A DNA stretch of 64,000 nt from JBBQZU01 sp041749535. Its GTDB lineage: Bacteria; Bacteroidota; Bacteroidia; Flavobacteriales_D; Cryomorphaceae. The notes beneath the pieces are model-generated. The model was not told where the DNA came from, made no database searches, and saw only the letters and a program-made list of their open reading frames with translations. Positions 1 to 6,924 of the stretch are shown here, in pieces; the first letter of the stretch is position 1, and each line of letters opens with the position of its first letter. A program made the translations under genes and the position numbers. The stretch covers positions 186,001 to 250,000 of the forward strand of contig JBGTBE010000108.1 in the NCBI GenBank assembly GCA_041749535.1, read 5' to 3'.

Positions 1-70
1 CTATGGTAATGTTCTCACCTTTTGAAGAAAATTCAATGCTTTCCATTCTTGCAGTTTCGGTAGTGGTCAT
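1..70 (-). CDS. N-terminal fragment of a minus-strand gene, product not identifiable (possibly an ATP-binding protein)
   Basis: A minus-strand reading frame opens with ATG at 68-70 and runs off the left edge, giving 23 residues that begin MTTTETARMESIEFSS. It starts only 6 bases after the stop codon of the DUF4175 gene, so the two are probably co-transcribed. In many Bacteroidota the gene after DUF4175 is a small HATPase-type ATP-binding protein upstream of ybeY. That order suggests an identity, but nothing in these 23 residues proves it. Confidence 0.5.
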   Translation of the reverse strand, partial: MTTTETARMESIEFSSKGENITI

Positions 71-76
71 CTTTTG

Positions 77-3000
77 TTAGTCTTCAAAATTAAGAAAATA
101 TTCATTCACGCGATCTTTGTAATAGGGCATCAAATTGGCTGGTACAGTGCGCAATAACTCTACCTCGCGGGATTTGAGCTTATTATAATCTAAATATTCA
201 TAGGGGTTTACCGGGTCATATTGGCCTGGAGCTTTACTTTCTCTTTTGTTGTCCTGTTCTCTCTCCCTGTCTGCTTTCTCTGACTCAAGGAGACGGGTTA
301 TTATTTCCTGCTGTCTGCGCATCGTTTCCGGAGTGAGTTTCATGTTCACCAGATCCTTTTCAGTTTCTTCCATTTTCTCAGCAATTTCCTTGAGTCCGTT
401 GCCTTCTCCCTTACCTTCTTGATTAAGTTGTTGTGACATTTTTTCGATCTCCTTTCTGATGGCAGCTTGTTCAGCAGCCATTTTTGCAATCTCCATACTC
501 ATCTGCTGACTGCCATTCCCAGGTTTTCGGTCACCAGGTTTGTTTCCTTTCTCCAAGGCTTTCTGCATTTGTTCAAGTTTCTTGCCCATTTCTTCCTGCA
601 TCTTACTCATTTTACCCGAGGAAGGTTTGGACCCCGCACCTCCGGGCTTTTGGCAATTACCCGTACCAGGCATTTTGTTGGCCATGGCTTGTTGCATTTG
701 CTTTAATGCTTCATCTAATAGTAGTGCTAAATTGTTGAACGAAGTCATTGAATACTGCTGCCTCATTGCTGCATTGGAGGTAACCCTTTCGCTTATTTCC
801 ACCAGCGCGAGATTGATGTTTTTATTGATTGTTGCAATTTCCTGATTTACAATAGGTTCTATTTGGACTACACGCTTGCTCAAAGCAAATAATGAGTCCT
901 GAACCATCTTGCTGTCATCCTGGAGCTTCTTCTGCTTTTGACCAACTTTCGTATAGCTAGGATCGTCTCGGTCCATCACTTTCAGCTCCTCCATTATTTC
1001 TTCTTGGTCGAAAGAGAGTTGTATGATGTTTTCAAGAAGTGCCCGCAAAGCGTCCATATCCTCTTGAGCGCTTTCAGATTCAGACGATTCCATTGCGGCC
1101 TGCATTTTTTGGGCCATCTCTTGAATTTTTTGTGCAGCACTCTTCTGCGATTCTGAAGCCTTTTTTTGCTTGTTCTTGTCAAGCTCTTCCTTTGCCTCAT
1201 CCATTTTCTCCTTTATCTCTTCTTCCTGTTCGTTTGTATCTGGAAGCTCAAAAGGATCTTCTAACTCTTCATTTTTCTTATCCAACGCATCAAGGTCCTT
1301 TTGAAGCTCTTCGAACTCTTTATCTAATTCTTCCTGCTTTTGCTTCAATTCTTCGGAGGGGGTTTTTCCATCTTCACTCTCAGCGGCAAGTTTCTCCTCT
1401 TCTTTAGCCAATTCATTGAGTTTTTCCATGGTTTGCTCAAATTCCTGCTCAAATTCCATTTGTTTGAAAAGTTCCAGTGTACGGTCTAGTTCTTTCTCAA
1501 GCTGCTCATTGTCCATTTTCATGTTTTCAAGCTCTTCAAGAATTTGATTTTGATCAAACTTCTTGAGCATTTCTTCGAGCTTTTTATACATTTCTTTCAT
1601 TTCATCGCTCATTACCTGATCAAATAGCTTGTCTAGTTGCTTTTGTTTTTCGAGAATGCTTTCACTTTGCTGAAGGTGGCTTTCCTGCTTCTGCTGTAAT
1701 TTGCTCCGATCATTTTTGATTGATTCTATATTCTTTTCGAGATTTCGCTGTTTTTCAAGAATGTCTTCAATTCTCTTTTTCTCCTGCCAACTCATTTCTT
1801 TTTTCTGTAGAAGATCTTTATTCAGATCATTCATCTCTTTTTGTAGTTGTCCGGATTGTTTTATAGCGTCTTCAAGCTTATTCTTAATGTCTTCAGAAGT
1901 AGCCTGACGTTCGTCTTTCAATTCATCTAGTGTGGGTGCTTTGTAGAGTTGACGTATGCTCTTAGCCGCCTTGCTACCGTTCACACCATCATTGTCCCAC
2001 ACTTCAAAATAGAATTCTACTGTTTCTCCTGGAAGAACGTCAAGTCGGCTAAAATCGATGAAGTGGTAAAACTCTTGTGCTGACTGTCTATTGATAGTTA
2101 ACAGTTCCTGAAAATGCTCTTGGTTTCCTTCTTTTCGCGTTACGGAATAATGGAATAGCAGTTTGGAAAGGCCATAGTCGTCACTGGCGAGACCTGTAAA
2201 AAAGGTGCGTCTGGAATCCGTACTATCCACTAAGCTTTCTACCTGAATTTTGGGATACGCGTCTTTTATTACGTCTATTCTATATGACATGGTGTCGCGA
2301 CTACCAACAATTTGGTTATACGCAGCTAGCTGGTAATGATCTGTGCTAGAAGCCAGTGACTGATAGGAGAAGGTATTATTTCCTTGGTGTTGCAAAGCCA
2401 CAACGGTATCTGGAAATATCATATTGAGTCCTTCCGCATTCTGTGTTTGAAAGCTCCACGCAATAATTGTTCCTTCCGGAACACGCAAATTTCCGGTATT
2501 ACTCAAAGATTCGTCAGTTCTTCCGAGATATGGAGGAAATTTGAAGGCCACTTCGAAATTCATAATCGAAGCTGTAGGCAATACCTTCAACACTTCACCA
2601 GGGGCAAAAAAGCCATCTGCGGTAAGCCTGAAAGGAATATCTGCCCTTACCTTTCTGAATACATATGAAAATCTACCTATACCTTCTGACTTAAGTCGAA
2701 ACATTTTACCATCAATAATTACGCCCATTTCAGATGGTGCATATGCCCCTTCAGAAGTCACAATTAGCTCAAAGTCTTCATTTAAAGGAACTTCCAGATC
2801 GCCATTAATTATATCGAATGAAAATGGGGCTTCAGGAACGTATTCCACATTGTATGTGATTAATCTTTGCGTGCCCTCAGTGAGAATTGATGGAGCGATC
2901 AGTAACAGTAGCGCGGCAAGAATTACAGGTGGCAACACATACTTCAAGTACTTTTTATTATCATTGAAATTAATTGCAGCTGCAAATGGGACTGGCTTCA

Positions 3001-3421
3001 AACTTTCAATCCGCTGGTTTATACTTGCTATTAAAAGTGAAGTGTCACCTGAATCAAGTTCCGCTTGTTTTTTGAGTTGCAGGGTGTTAAGTAATTTATC
3101 ACTCACATTGGCGAAATGTGTTCCAATGATCAAGGATGCCTCTTCATGAGAAATTATTTTGCCCAATCGAAAGAGTCTCAATGCGGGAATGGCAATAAAT
3201 CTGACAAACAAGAGTAGAAAAGAAACCAAGAGGGTAAAAAAGATTGTAGTTCTCACCGCGGTGGAAAATCTACCGAAATACTCGAAAACCACGGAAGCCA
3301 AAATAGCTGCCACAGTAATACCAGTGAAGTAAAGCGCCCCACGGATTATCTGATTCTGATAATACTTTCGAGTGAAAGCATCCAGCTTCTGAATTAGTGA
3401 ATTATAAGTTGAATGAACCAT
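77..3421 (-). CDS. DUF4175 family membrane-anchored coiled-coil protein
   Basis: This 1114-residue protein matches the layout of the Bacteroidota DUF4175 family, whose function is unknown. The N-terminal 180 residues hold hydrophobic segments at about 27-50, 55-80 and 160-178. A beta-rich, probably periplasmic part follows to about residue 480. From about 490 to 880 it becomes a very charged K/E/Q-rich coiled coil, then a Met/Gln/Gly/Lys-rich low-complexity tail, and it ends in a conserved-looking stretch (PGQYDPVNPYEYLDYNK, near residue 1070). It is downstream of the methyltransferase gene with a 63-base gap and 6 bases upstream of the next gene, so it is probably in an operon. The family assignment rests on overall architecture and neighbour order. 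A structural role in the envelope is inference. Confidence 0.85.
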   Translation of the reverse strand: MVHSTYNSLIQKLDAFTRKYYQNQIIRGALYFTGITVAAILASVVFEYFGRFSTAVRTTIFFTLLVSFLLLFVRFIAIPALRLFRLGKIISHEEASLIIGTHFANVSDKLLNTLQLKKQAELDSGDTSLLIASINQRIESLKPVPFAAAINFNDNKKYLKYVLPPVILAALLLLIAPSILTEGTQRLITYNVEYVPEAPFSFDIINGDLEVPLNEDFELIVTSEGAYAPSEMGVIIDGKMFRLKSEGIGRFSYVFRKVRADIPFRLTADGFFAPGEVLKVLPTASIMNFEVAFKFPPYLGRTDESLSNTGNLRVPEGTIIAWSFQTQNAEGLNMIFPDTVVALQHQGNNTFSYQSLASSTDHYQLAAYNQIVGSRDTMSYRIDVIKDAYPKIQVESLVDSTDSRRTFFTGLASDDYGLSKLLFHYSVTRKEGNQEHFQELLTINRQSAQEFYHFIDFSRLDVLPGETVEFYFEVWDNDGVNGSKAAKSIRQLYKAPTLDELKDERQATSEDIKNKLEDAIKQSGQLQKEMNDLNKDLLQKKEMSWQEKKRIEDILEKQRNLEKNIESIKNDRSKLQQKQESHLQQSESILEKQKQLDKLFDQVMSDEMKEMYKKLEEMLKKFDQNQILEELENMKMDNEQLEKELDRTLELFKQMEFEQEFEQTMEKLNELAKEEEKLAAESEDGKTPSEELKQKQEELDKEFEELQKDLDALDKKNEELEDPFELPDTNEQEEEIKEKMDEAKEELDKNKQKKASESQKSAAQKIQEMAQKMQAAMESSESESAQEDMDALRALLENIIQLSFDQEEIMEELKVMDRDDPSYTKVGQKQKKLQDDSKMVQDSLFALSKRVVQIEPIVNQEIATINKNINLALVEISERVTSNAAMRQQYSMTSFNNLALLLDEALKQMQQAMANKMPGTGNCQKPGGAGSKPSSGKMSKMQEEMGKKLEQMQKALEKGNKPGDRKPGNGSQQMSMEIAKMAAEQAAIRKEIEKMSQQLNQEGKGEGNGLKEIAEKMEETEKDLVNMKLTPETMRRQQEIITRLLESEKADREREQDNKRESKAPGQYDPVNPYEYLDYNKLKSREVELLRTVPANLMPYYKDRVNEYFLNFED

Positions 3422-3484
3422 CTGTTCTTAATTTATACCTGCTTTCGCAACTTGCTAAGTTAGATAATGCAACACAGATAAACA

Positions 3485-4330
3485 CTAGGTTGCAATTACG
3501 AACTTACTTAGGTTCAATTTGCGCTCATCATCAGCCATAACGCTAAGCCAGCCTGAATCGTTGTGCGTTAGGTTGTTTTTTTTCAAAATCTCAATCATTG
3601 ACTCGATAGATACGGAAGGTGAATACGTATTCAGGATAAGATAACCACCTTTAAAAAGTAAGCTTTTTACAGTTTCAACCAGGGAGGGTAGAAGGTCTTC
3701 CAGCCGCCAATGTTCCCCGTTTTTACCTCGGCCATAAACAGGTGGATCCATGATAATTAGATCATATTTTCTGCCCCTGCGAACTTCCTTTTGAGCAAAT
3801 TTAAGAGCGTCCTCGCACACCCAATGAATGGTATCCACATTGTTAAGTTTGGCATTTTCCGCCGCCCAATTGATGATGGAGCGAGAAGAGTCCACATGGT
3901 AAACATCTGCGCCGCAGAGGGCAGCTGTGAGACTGGAAGCTCCGGTATAACCAAAGAGATTCAGAACTTTTTGCCCTGGGTTTAGATTCATAATTAAAAA
4001 TTGCCAATGCCTGGCTTGCTCTGGAAATAGTCCGATGTGCTTGTAAGCCCCTGGTTTGCATATAGCCAGCCAGTGAACATGCTCAAAACTGAAACTACAA
4101 TTCCAATTCTTAGGCATCTGGCTCGAATTGTACCAATCTCCGGCTTGACCACTCTTTTCTTCAAAGCGAATTACCGTATCATTATTCCAGGCTTTGTGTG
4201 TTAAAGAACATTTGCCGGAAGCTAAAATTTCAGGTCTGTTTAAAGTTACGTTTCCGAAGCGTTCCAGCTTGCGCCCGTTTCCGTAGTCAAGGAGTTTGTA
4301 CCCAAAGTTGTTCGCCGAGTAGGTCGTCAT
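3485..4330 (-). CDS. class I SAM-dependent methyltransferase, RlmI-like (probable 23S rRNA methyltransferase)
   Basis: The 281-residue product has a Rossmann methyltransferase fold. The SAM-binding motif I is NLFGYTGASS, the acidic motif II is VYHVDSS, and the catalytic-type motif is DPPVYGRGKNGE. This matches the RlmI/RlmK-like family that methylates cytosine C5 in 23S rRNA, although the N-terminal PUA domain of RlmI is missing and the exact target cannot be read from sequence. The frame is open up to 4426, but I place the start at the ATG at 4330. Longer versions would run through the promoter region and into gltX on the other strand. A TATCTTTG box only 7 bases upstream implies a very short or absent leader. 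The gene is divergent from gltX. Confidence 0.85.
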   Translation of the reverse strand: MTTYSANNFGYKLLDYGNGRKLERFGNVTLNRPEILASGKCSLTHKAWNNDTVIRFEEKSGQAGDWYNSSQMPKNWNCSFSFEHVHWLAICKPGAYKHIGLFPEQARHWQFLIMNLNPGQKVLNLFGYTGASSLTAALCGADVYHVDSSRSIINWAAENAKLNNVDTIHWVCEDALKFAQKEVRRGRKYDLIIMDPPVYGRGKNGEHWRLEDLLPSLVETVKSLLFKGGYLILNTYSPSVSIESMIEILKKNNLTHNDSGWLSVMADDERKLNLSKFVIAT

Positions 4331-4337
4331 ATAAGCA

Positions 4338-4345
4338 CAAAGATA
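4338..4345 (-). promoter_or_regulatory. Bacteroidota -7 promoter box for the methyltransferase gene
   Basis: Read on the minus strand this is TATCTTTG, a perfect match to the Bacteroidota consensus TAnnTTTG. It lies 7 bases before the ATG at 4330, so the transcript would start at or within a few bases of the start codon. No good -33 TTTG is visible. It is one arm of a 9-bp inverted repeat (4338-4346 with 4362-4370), the other arm being the gltX box. Confidence 0.6.
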
Positions 4346-4362
4346 GTATGTACTGTTTAGCC

Positions 4363-4370
4363 TATCTTTG
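4363..4370 (+). promoter_or_regulatory. Bacteroidota -7 promoter box for gltX-folB
   Basis: TATCTTTG on the plus strand is a perfect TAnnTTTG box 22 bases before the gltX ATG, which would give a leader of about 15-18 bases. A -33 TTTG is not visible. It mirrors the minus-strand box at 4338-4345, so the two divergent promoters sit face to face within 33 bases. Confidence 0.65.
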
Positions 4371-4392
4371 CGCCCTAAAAATCTGAAGGCAA

Positions 4393-5922
4393 ATGATGAA
4401 TCCACGTGTACGTGTGCGCTTTGCACCGAGCCCTACCGGACCTCTTCATATCGGAGGCGTGCGCACAGCCCTTTACAACTACCTGTTTGCCAAAAAGCAC
4501 GGCGGGGATTTCTTGTTGAGAATTGAAGATACTGATCAAGGTCGCTTTGTTGAAGGTGCCGAAGACTATATAGTGAAAGCACTTTCATGGTGTGGAATTA
4601 CACCGAACGAAGGGCCTGAATATGGCGGAAGTTGTGGTCCTTATCGTCAGAGCGAAAGGAAGAATATATACAGAGCTTATGCGGATAGACTGATTGCTGA
4701 AGGAAAGGCATATTATGCATTCGATACACCTGAAGATCTCGATGATATGCGCGATAAGCTGAAGGCAGCAAAAGTAGCTTCACCACAATACAACTCAATA
4801 ACGAGGGAGACTATGCGCAACTCACTCACTATGAGTGCAGACGATGTACAGAAGAACATGGATTCAGGGATGGCCTACGTGATCCGGTTTAAAATGCCGC
4901 GCAATACCGACGTAAAGGTCTATGACATTATTAGGGGATGGGTTGTTGTGAATACCAATCAACTTGATGATAAGGTGCTCTTCAAAAGTGATGGAATGCC
5001 AACTTATCATCTAGCGAACATTGTGGATGATCATCTTATGGAGATAACCCATGTGATACGTGGAGAGGAATGGTTGCCATCAGCCCCTTTACACATAATG
5101 CTTTACGAAGCTTTTGGCTGGAAAGCACCCGAATTTGCTCATCTACCTTTATTATTGCGACCTGATGGAAACGGAAAGTTGAGCAAAAGAGATGGAGACA
5201 GGCTCGGATTTCCAGTTTTTCCTTTGGATTGGACTGATAAAGAAACAGGCGAAAAATCAAGTGGATATAAGGAAAGAGGATACTTTCCTGAAGCTTTTAT
5301 TAACATGCTGGCCTTGCTGGGCTGGAATCCAGGAACACCCCAAGAGATTTTTACACTAGATGAATTGGTAGACTCCTTCTCTCTAGAAAGAGTGGGAAAA
5401 GCAGGAGCGAAGTTCGATGCCGATAAAACCAAGTGGTTCAATCAGCAGTATCTCAGGGCTAAATCAGATGATGAATTGGCAGCAGCCATTGCGCCGCTTA
5501 CAAAGCAAATGAATCTGCGCAGTGACATAGAGTATTTGCGGGAAGTATGCAGACTAATGAAAGAGCGCGCTTCATTTATTCCTGAAATAGTTGAGAAGGG
5601 AATTTACTTGTTCGCTGCCCCAACCATCTATGACGAACAAACAGTAAGTAAAAAATGGAAAGATGCTGAGTCATCGGCCTATATGCAGGAGCTTTTGCAA
5701 GAGTTCATAGGCGTCTCAAGTTTCGATGCCATTACCCTAGAGGCAACTTTTAAGGGTTTCTTAGAAAAGAAGGGAGTGGGAATGGGTGCAATACTCCCTA
5801 ACCTCAGGCTCCTGATTACCGGAGAAGGAATGGGACCAGGATTGTTTGAAATAATGGCTCTTTTAGGAAAGGAGAATTCCATTGAAAGAATGAAAAAGGG
5901 AATTGAGATTCTTCCTAAATAA
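4393..5922 (+). CDS. gltX: glutamyl-tRNA synthetase
   Basis: This 509-residue class I aminoacyl-tRNA synthetase attaches glutamate to tRNA(Glu). The ATP-binding HIGH-type motif appears as FAPSPTGPLHIGG at residues 10-22, and the KMSKS-type motif as KLSKRDGD at 262-269. The RIEDTD motif near residue 43 is also typical. Length and collinearity fit full-length bacterial GltX, including the C-terminal anticodon-binding region. The start at 4393 directly precedes the conserved RVRVRFAPSPTG segment. The stop codon overlaps the folB start by one base (TAATG), so the two are translationally coupled. gatA elsewhere in the window suggests that the indirect amidation route for Gln or Asn tRNA exists, in which case GltX may be non-discriminating; that is inference. 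Confidence 0.97.
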   Translation: MMNPRVRVRFAPSPTGPLHIGGVRTALYNYLFAKKHGGDFLLRIEDTDQGRFVEGAEDYIVKALSWCGITPNEGPEYGGSCGPYRQSERKNIYRAYADRLIAEGKAYYAFDTPEDLDDMRDKLKAAKVASPQYNSITRETMRNSLTMSADDVQKNMDSGMAYVIRFKMPRNTDVKVYDIIRGWVVVNTNQLDDKVLFKSDGMPTYHLANIVDDHLMEITHVIRGEEWLPSAPLHIMLYEAFGWKAPEFAHLPLLLRPDGNGKLSKRDGDRLGFPVFPLDWTDKETGEKSSGYKERGYFPEAFINMLALLGWNPGTPQEIFTLDELVDSFSLERVGKAGAKFDADKTKWFNQQYLRAKSDDELAAAIAPLTKQMNLRSDIEYLREVCRLMKERASFIPEIVEKGIYLFAAPTIYDEQTVSKKWKDAESSAYMQELLQEFIGVSSFDAITLEATFKGFLEKKGVGMGAILPNLRLLITGEGMGPGLFEIMALLGKENSIERMKKGIEILPK

Positions 5923-6272
5923 TGATTAGGATAGAAGTAAATGATATCAAGCTATACGCTTATCATGGATGCCTTCCAGAAGAAGCATTGATTGGAGGAA
6001 ATTATCTGGTCAGCGTGTATGTGGATGCAGATGTAGCCCAGGCTTTGGAGAATGACGAGCTTATGAACACAGTGGATTATGTAATGATCAATCAGATTGT
6101 CGAAGAGGAGATGGCAATTAGGTCAAAGCTTATTGAACATGTGGCGGGAAGAATTTTGAAACGAATTGAGGTATCAGACCGTAGAATTCGACATGCCGGA
6201 GTAAAGGTGAGAAAACTAAGCCCACCGATAAATGGCGATGTGTCTGAAGTATCCGTGCTATTGAACTTTTGA
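5922..6272 (+). CDS. folB: dihydroneopterin aldolase
   Basis: The 116-residue protein catalyses conversion of 7,8-dihydroneopterin to 6-hydroxymethyl-dihydropterin and glycolaldehyde in folate synthesis. Key parts of the family are visible: the N-terminal LYAYHGCLPEE block (residues 11-21) with the substrate-pocket Glu, and the C-terminal VRKLSPPINGDV block whose Lys98 corresponds to the catalytic lysine. Its length equals that of a typical FolB subunit, which normally forms an octamer. It shares one base with the gltX stop codon, so it is the second gene of a gltX-folB operon. The tRNA-Cys gene follows after 65 bases with its own promoter box. Confidence 0.93.
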   Translation: MIRIEVNDIKLYAYHGCLPEEALIGGNYLVSVYVDADVAQALENDELMNTVDYVMINQIVEEEMAIRSKLIEHVAGRILKRIEVSDRRIRHAGVKVRKLSPPINGDVSEVSVLLNF

Positions 6273-6314
6273 TTGTGAAAAAGATATTCATACAAAATGC
6301 CAACTTGAATTTCA

Positions 6315-6322
6315 TATATTTG
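6315..6322 (+). promoter_or_regulatory. -7 promoter box for tRNA-Cys
   Basis: TATATTTG matches TAnnTTTG perfectly and lies 15 bases upstream of the mature 5' end of tRNA-Cys. That distance leaves a short 5' leader for RNase P to remove. Confidence 0.55.
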
Positions 6323-6337
6323 CTACCCTTTTAAAAG

Positions 6338-6408
6338 GGTCTCGTGGCCGAGTGGCTAGGCAGAGGTCTGCAAAACCTCGTACAGCGGTTCGAATCCGCT
6401 CGAGACCT
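6338..6408 (+). tRNA. tRNA-Cys (anticodon GCA)
   Basis: A complete cloverleaf can be folded by hand. The acceptor stem is GGTCTCG with CGAGACC, the D stem GCC with GGC, the anticodon stem GAGGT with ACCTC around the loop CTGCAAA, and the T arm AGCGG-TTCGAAT-CCGCT. The anticodon is GCA. The discriminator base is T (U73), the known identity element of tRNA(Cys). The CCA end is not encoded. A long hairpin follows 4 bases downstream. Confidence 0.96.
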
Positions 6409-6412
6409 CAAG

Positions 6413-6445
6413 AAGAAGCCGCTGAATTTGTTCAGCGGCTTCTTT
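6413..6445 (+). terminator. strong hairpin, probable terminator of tRNA-Cys
   Basis: A perfect 14-bp inverted repeat (6413-6426 with 6431-6444) has a 4-base loop (TTTG), so the stem is very stable. It starts 4 bases after the tRNA. Only a short, interrupted T run follows, but the arm itself ends in CTTCTTT. Confidence 0.75.
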
Positions 6446-6661
6446 CATTAGAGAAAGTTCTGTTTCCAAGAGCAATCGAGAAATTTTTATCTGATGATGC
6501 GGGATTAAGTACCAATGATGCTAAACATTTGACCCAGGTGAAATCCACACAATCTAATTTTTATTGAGTGCCCGTTGCATTCTACGCGATTCGTAGAGTT
6601 GTGCATAGAAGCCTCAATGGCTTATGAATTCAGAAATTCAGGTTGATTCAGACTAAAACAC
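6446..6661. other. 216-base spacer between the two convergent tRNA genes, nothing recognised
   Basis: The spacer carries only the tail of an open frame that runs through the tRNA-Cys gene and ends at 6567. The last 40 or so residues of that frame look protein-like in composition but match no family I know. There is a short CTACG-CGATT-CGTAG hairpin near 6582. I see no integrase, direct repeat of the tRNA 3' end, or other sign of an attachment site. Confidence 0.4.
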
Positions 6662-6692
6662 AAAAAAAGCCACAGTATACACTGCAGCTTTT
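6662..6692 (-). terminator. terminator of tRNA-Arg
   Basis: On the minus strand a 12-bp stem (AAAAGCTGCAGT pairing with ACTGTGGCTTTT through two G-T wobbles, loop GTAT) ends in seven T residues. It begins 2 bases after the tRNA-Arg 3' end. This is a textbook intrinsic terminator. Confidence 0.8.
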
Positions 6693-6693
6693 G

Positions 6694-6767
6694 TGACCCG
6701 GAAGGGACTCGAACCCCTAACCCTCAGAGCCGAAATCTGATATTCTATCCAATTGAACTACCGAGCC
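6694..6767 (-). tRNA. tRNA-Arg (anticodon TCG)
   Basis: Read on the minus strand, the acceptor is GGCTCGG with CCGGGTC (two G-T pairs) and the D stem is GTTC with GAAT. The anticodon stem is TCAGA with TCTGA around the loop TTTCGGC, and the T arm is AGGGG-TTCGAGT-CCCTT. The anticodon TCG reads CGA/CGN arginine codons. The discriminator is A and CCA is not encoded. It converges on tRNA-Cys. Confidence 0.95.
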
Positions 6768-6778
6768 GATAATGATTG

Positions 6779-6786
6779 CAAAGGTA
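6779..6786 (-). promoter_or_regulatory. -7 promoter box for tRNA-Arg
   Basis: The minus-strand sequence TACCTTTG is a perfect TAnnTTTG box, 11 bases upstream of the mature tRNA 5' end. No matching -33 element was found. Confidence 0.55.
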
Positions 6787-6924
6787 GTTTCTTTGCTGCT
6801 TTTTCAGTATCACTTTTCAATATATATTTAATTGCCATCAGGACCTTTGGTAATTTTCATGGGTTTATATGAATTTGGCTTAATTTGCGTTAAGTTCTTT
6901 TATATTATCGACTGCTTTCTTGTT

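Noticed and set aside
2541..3149. 202-residue plus-strand frame opposite DUF4175
   Set aside because: Antisense shadow. Composition is low in hydrophobic core pattern and there is no supporting context.
4331..4426. Longer methyltransferase start at 4426
   Set aside because: It would overlap the start of gltX by 34 bases and run through both promoter boxes; the added residues show no conserved feature.
6413..6445. tRNA-adjacent hairpin as an integration site
   Set aside because: No integrase, no repeat of the tRNA 3' end and no change in gene content nearby. The hairpin fits a terminator.
6352..6567. 71-residue plus-strand open frame running through tRNA-Cys
   Set aside because: Its first 20 or so codons are the tRNA and the hairpin. 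The remaining part matches nothing I know and has no separate start, so I describe it only as spacer.
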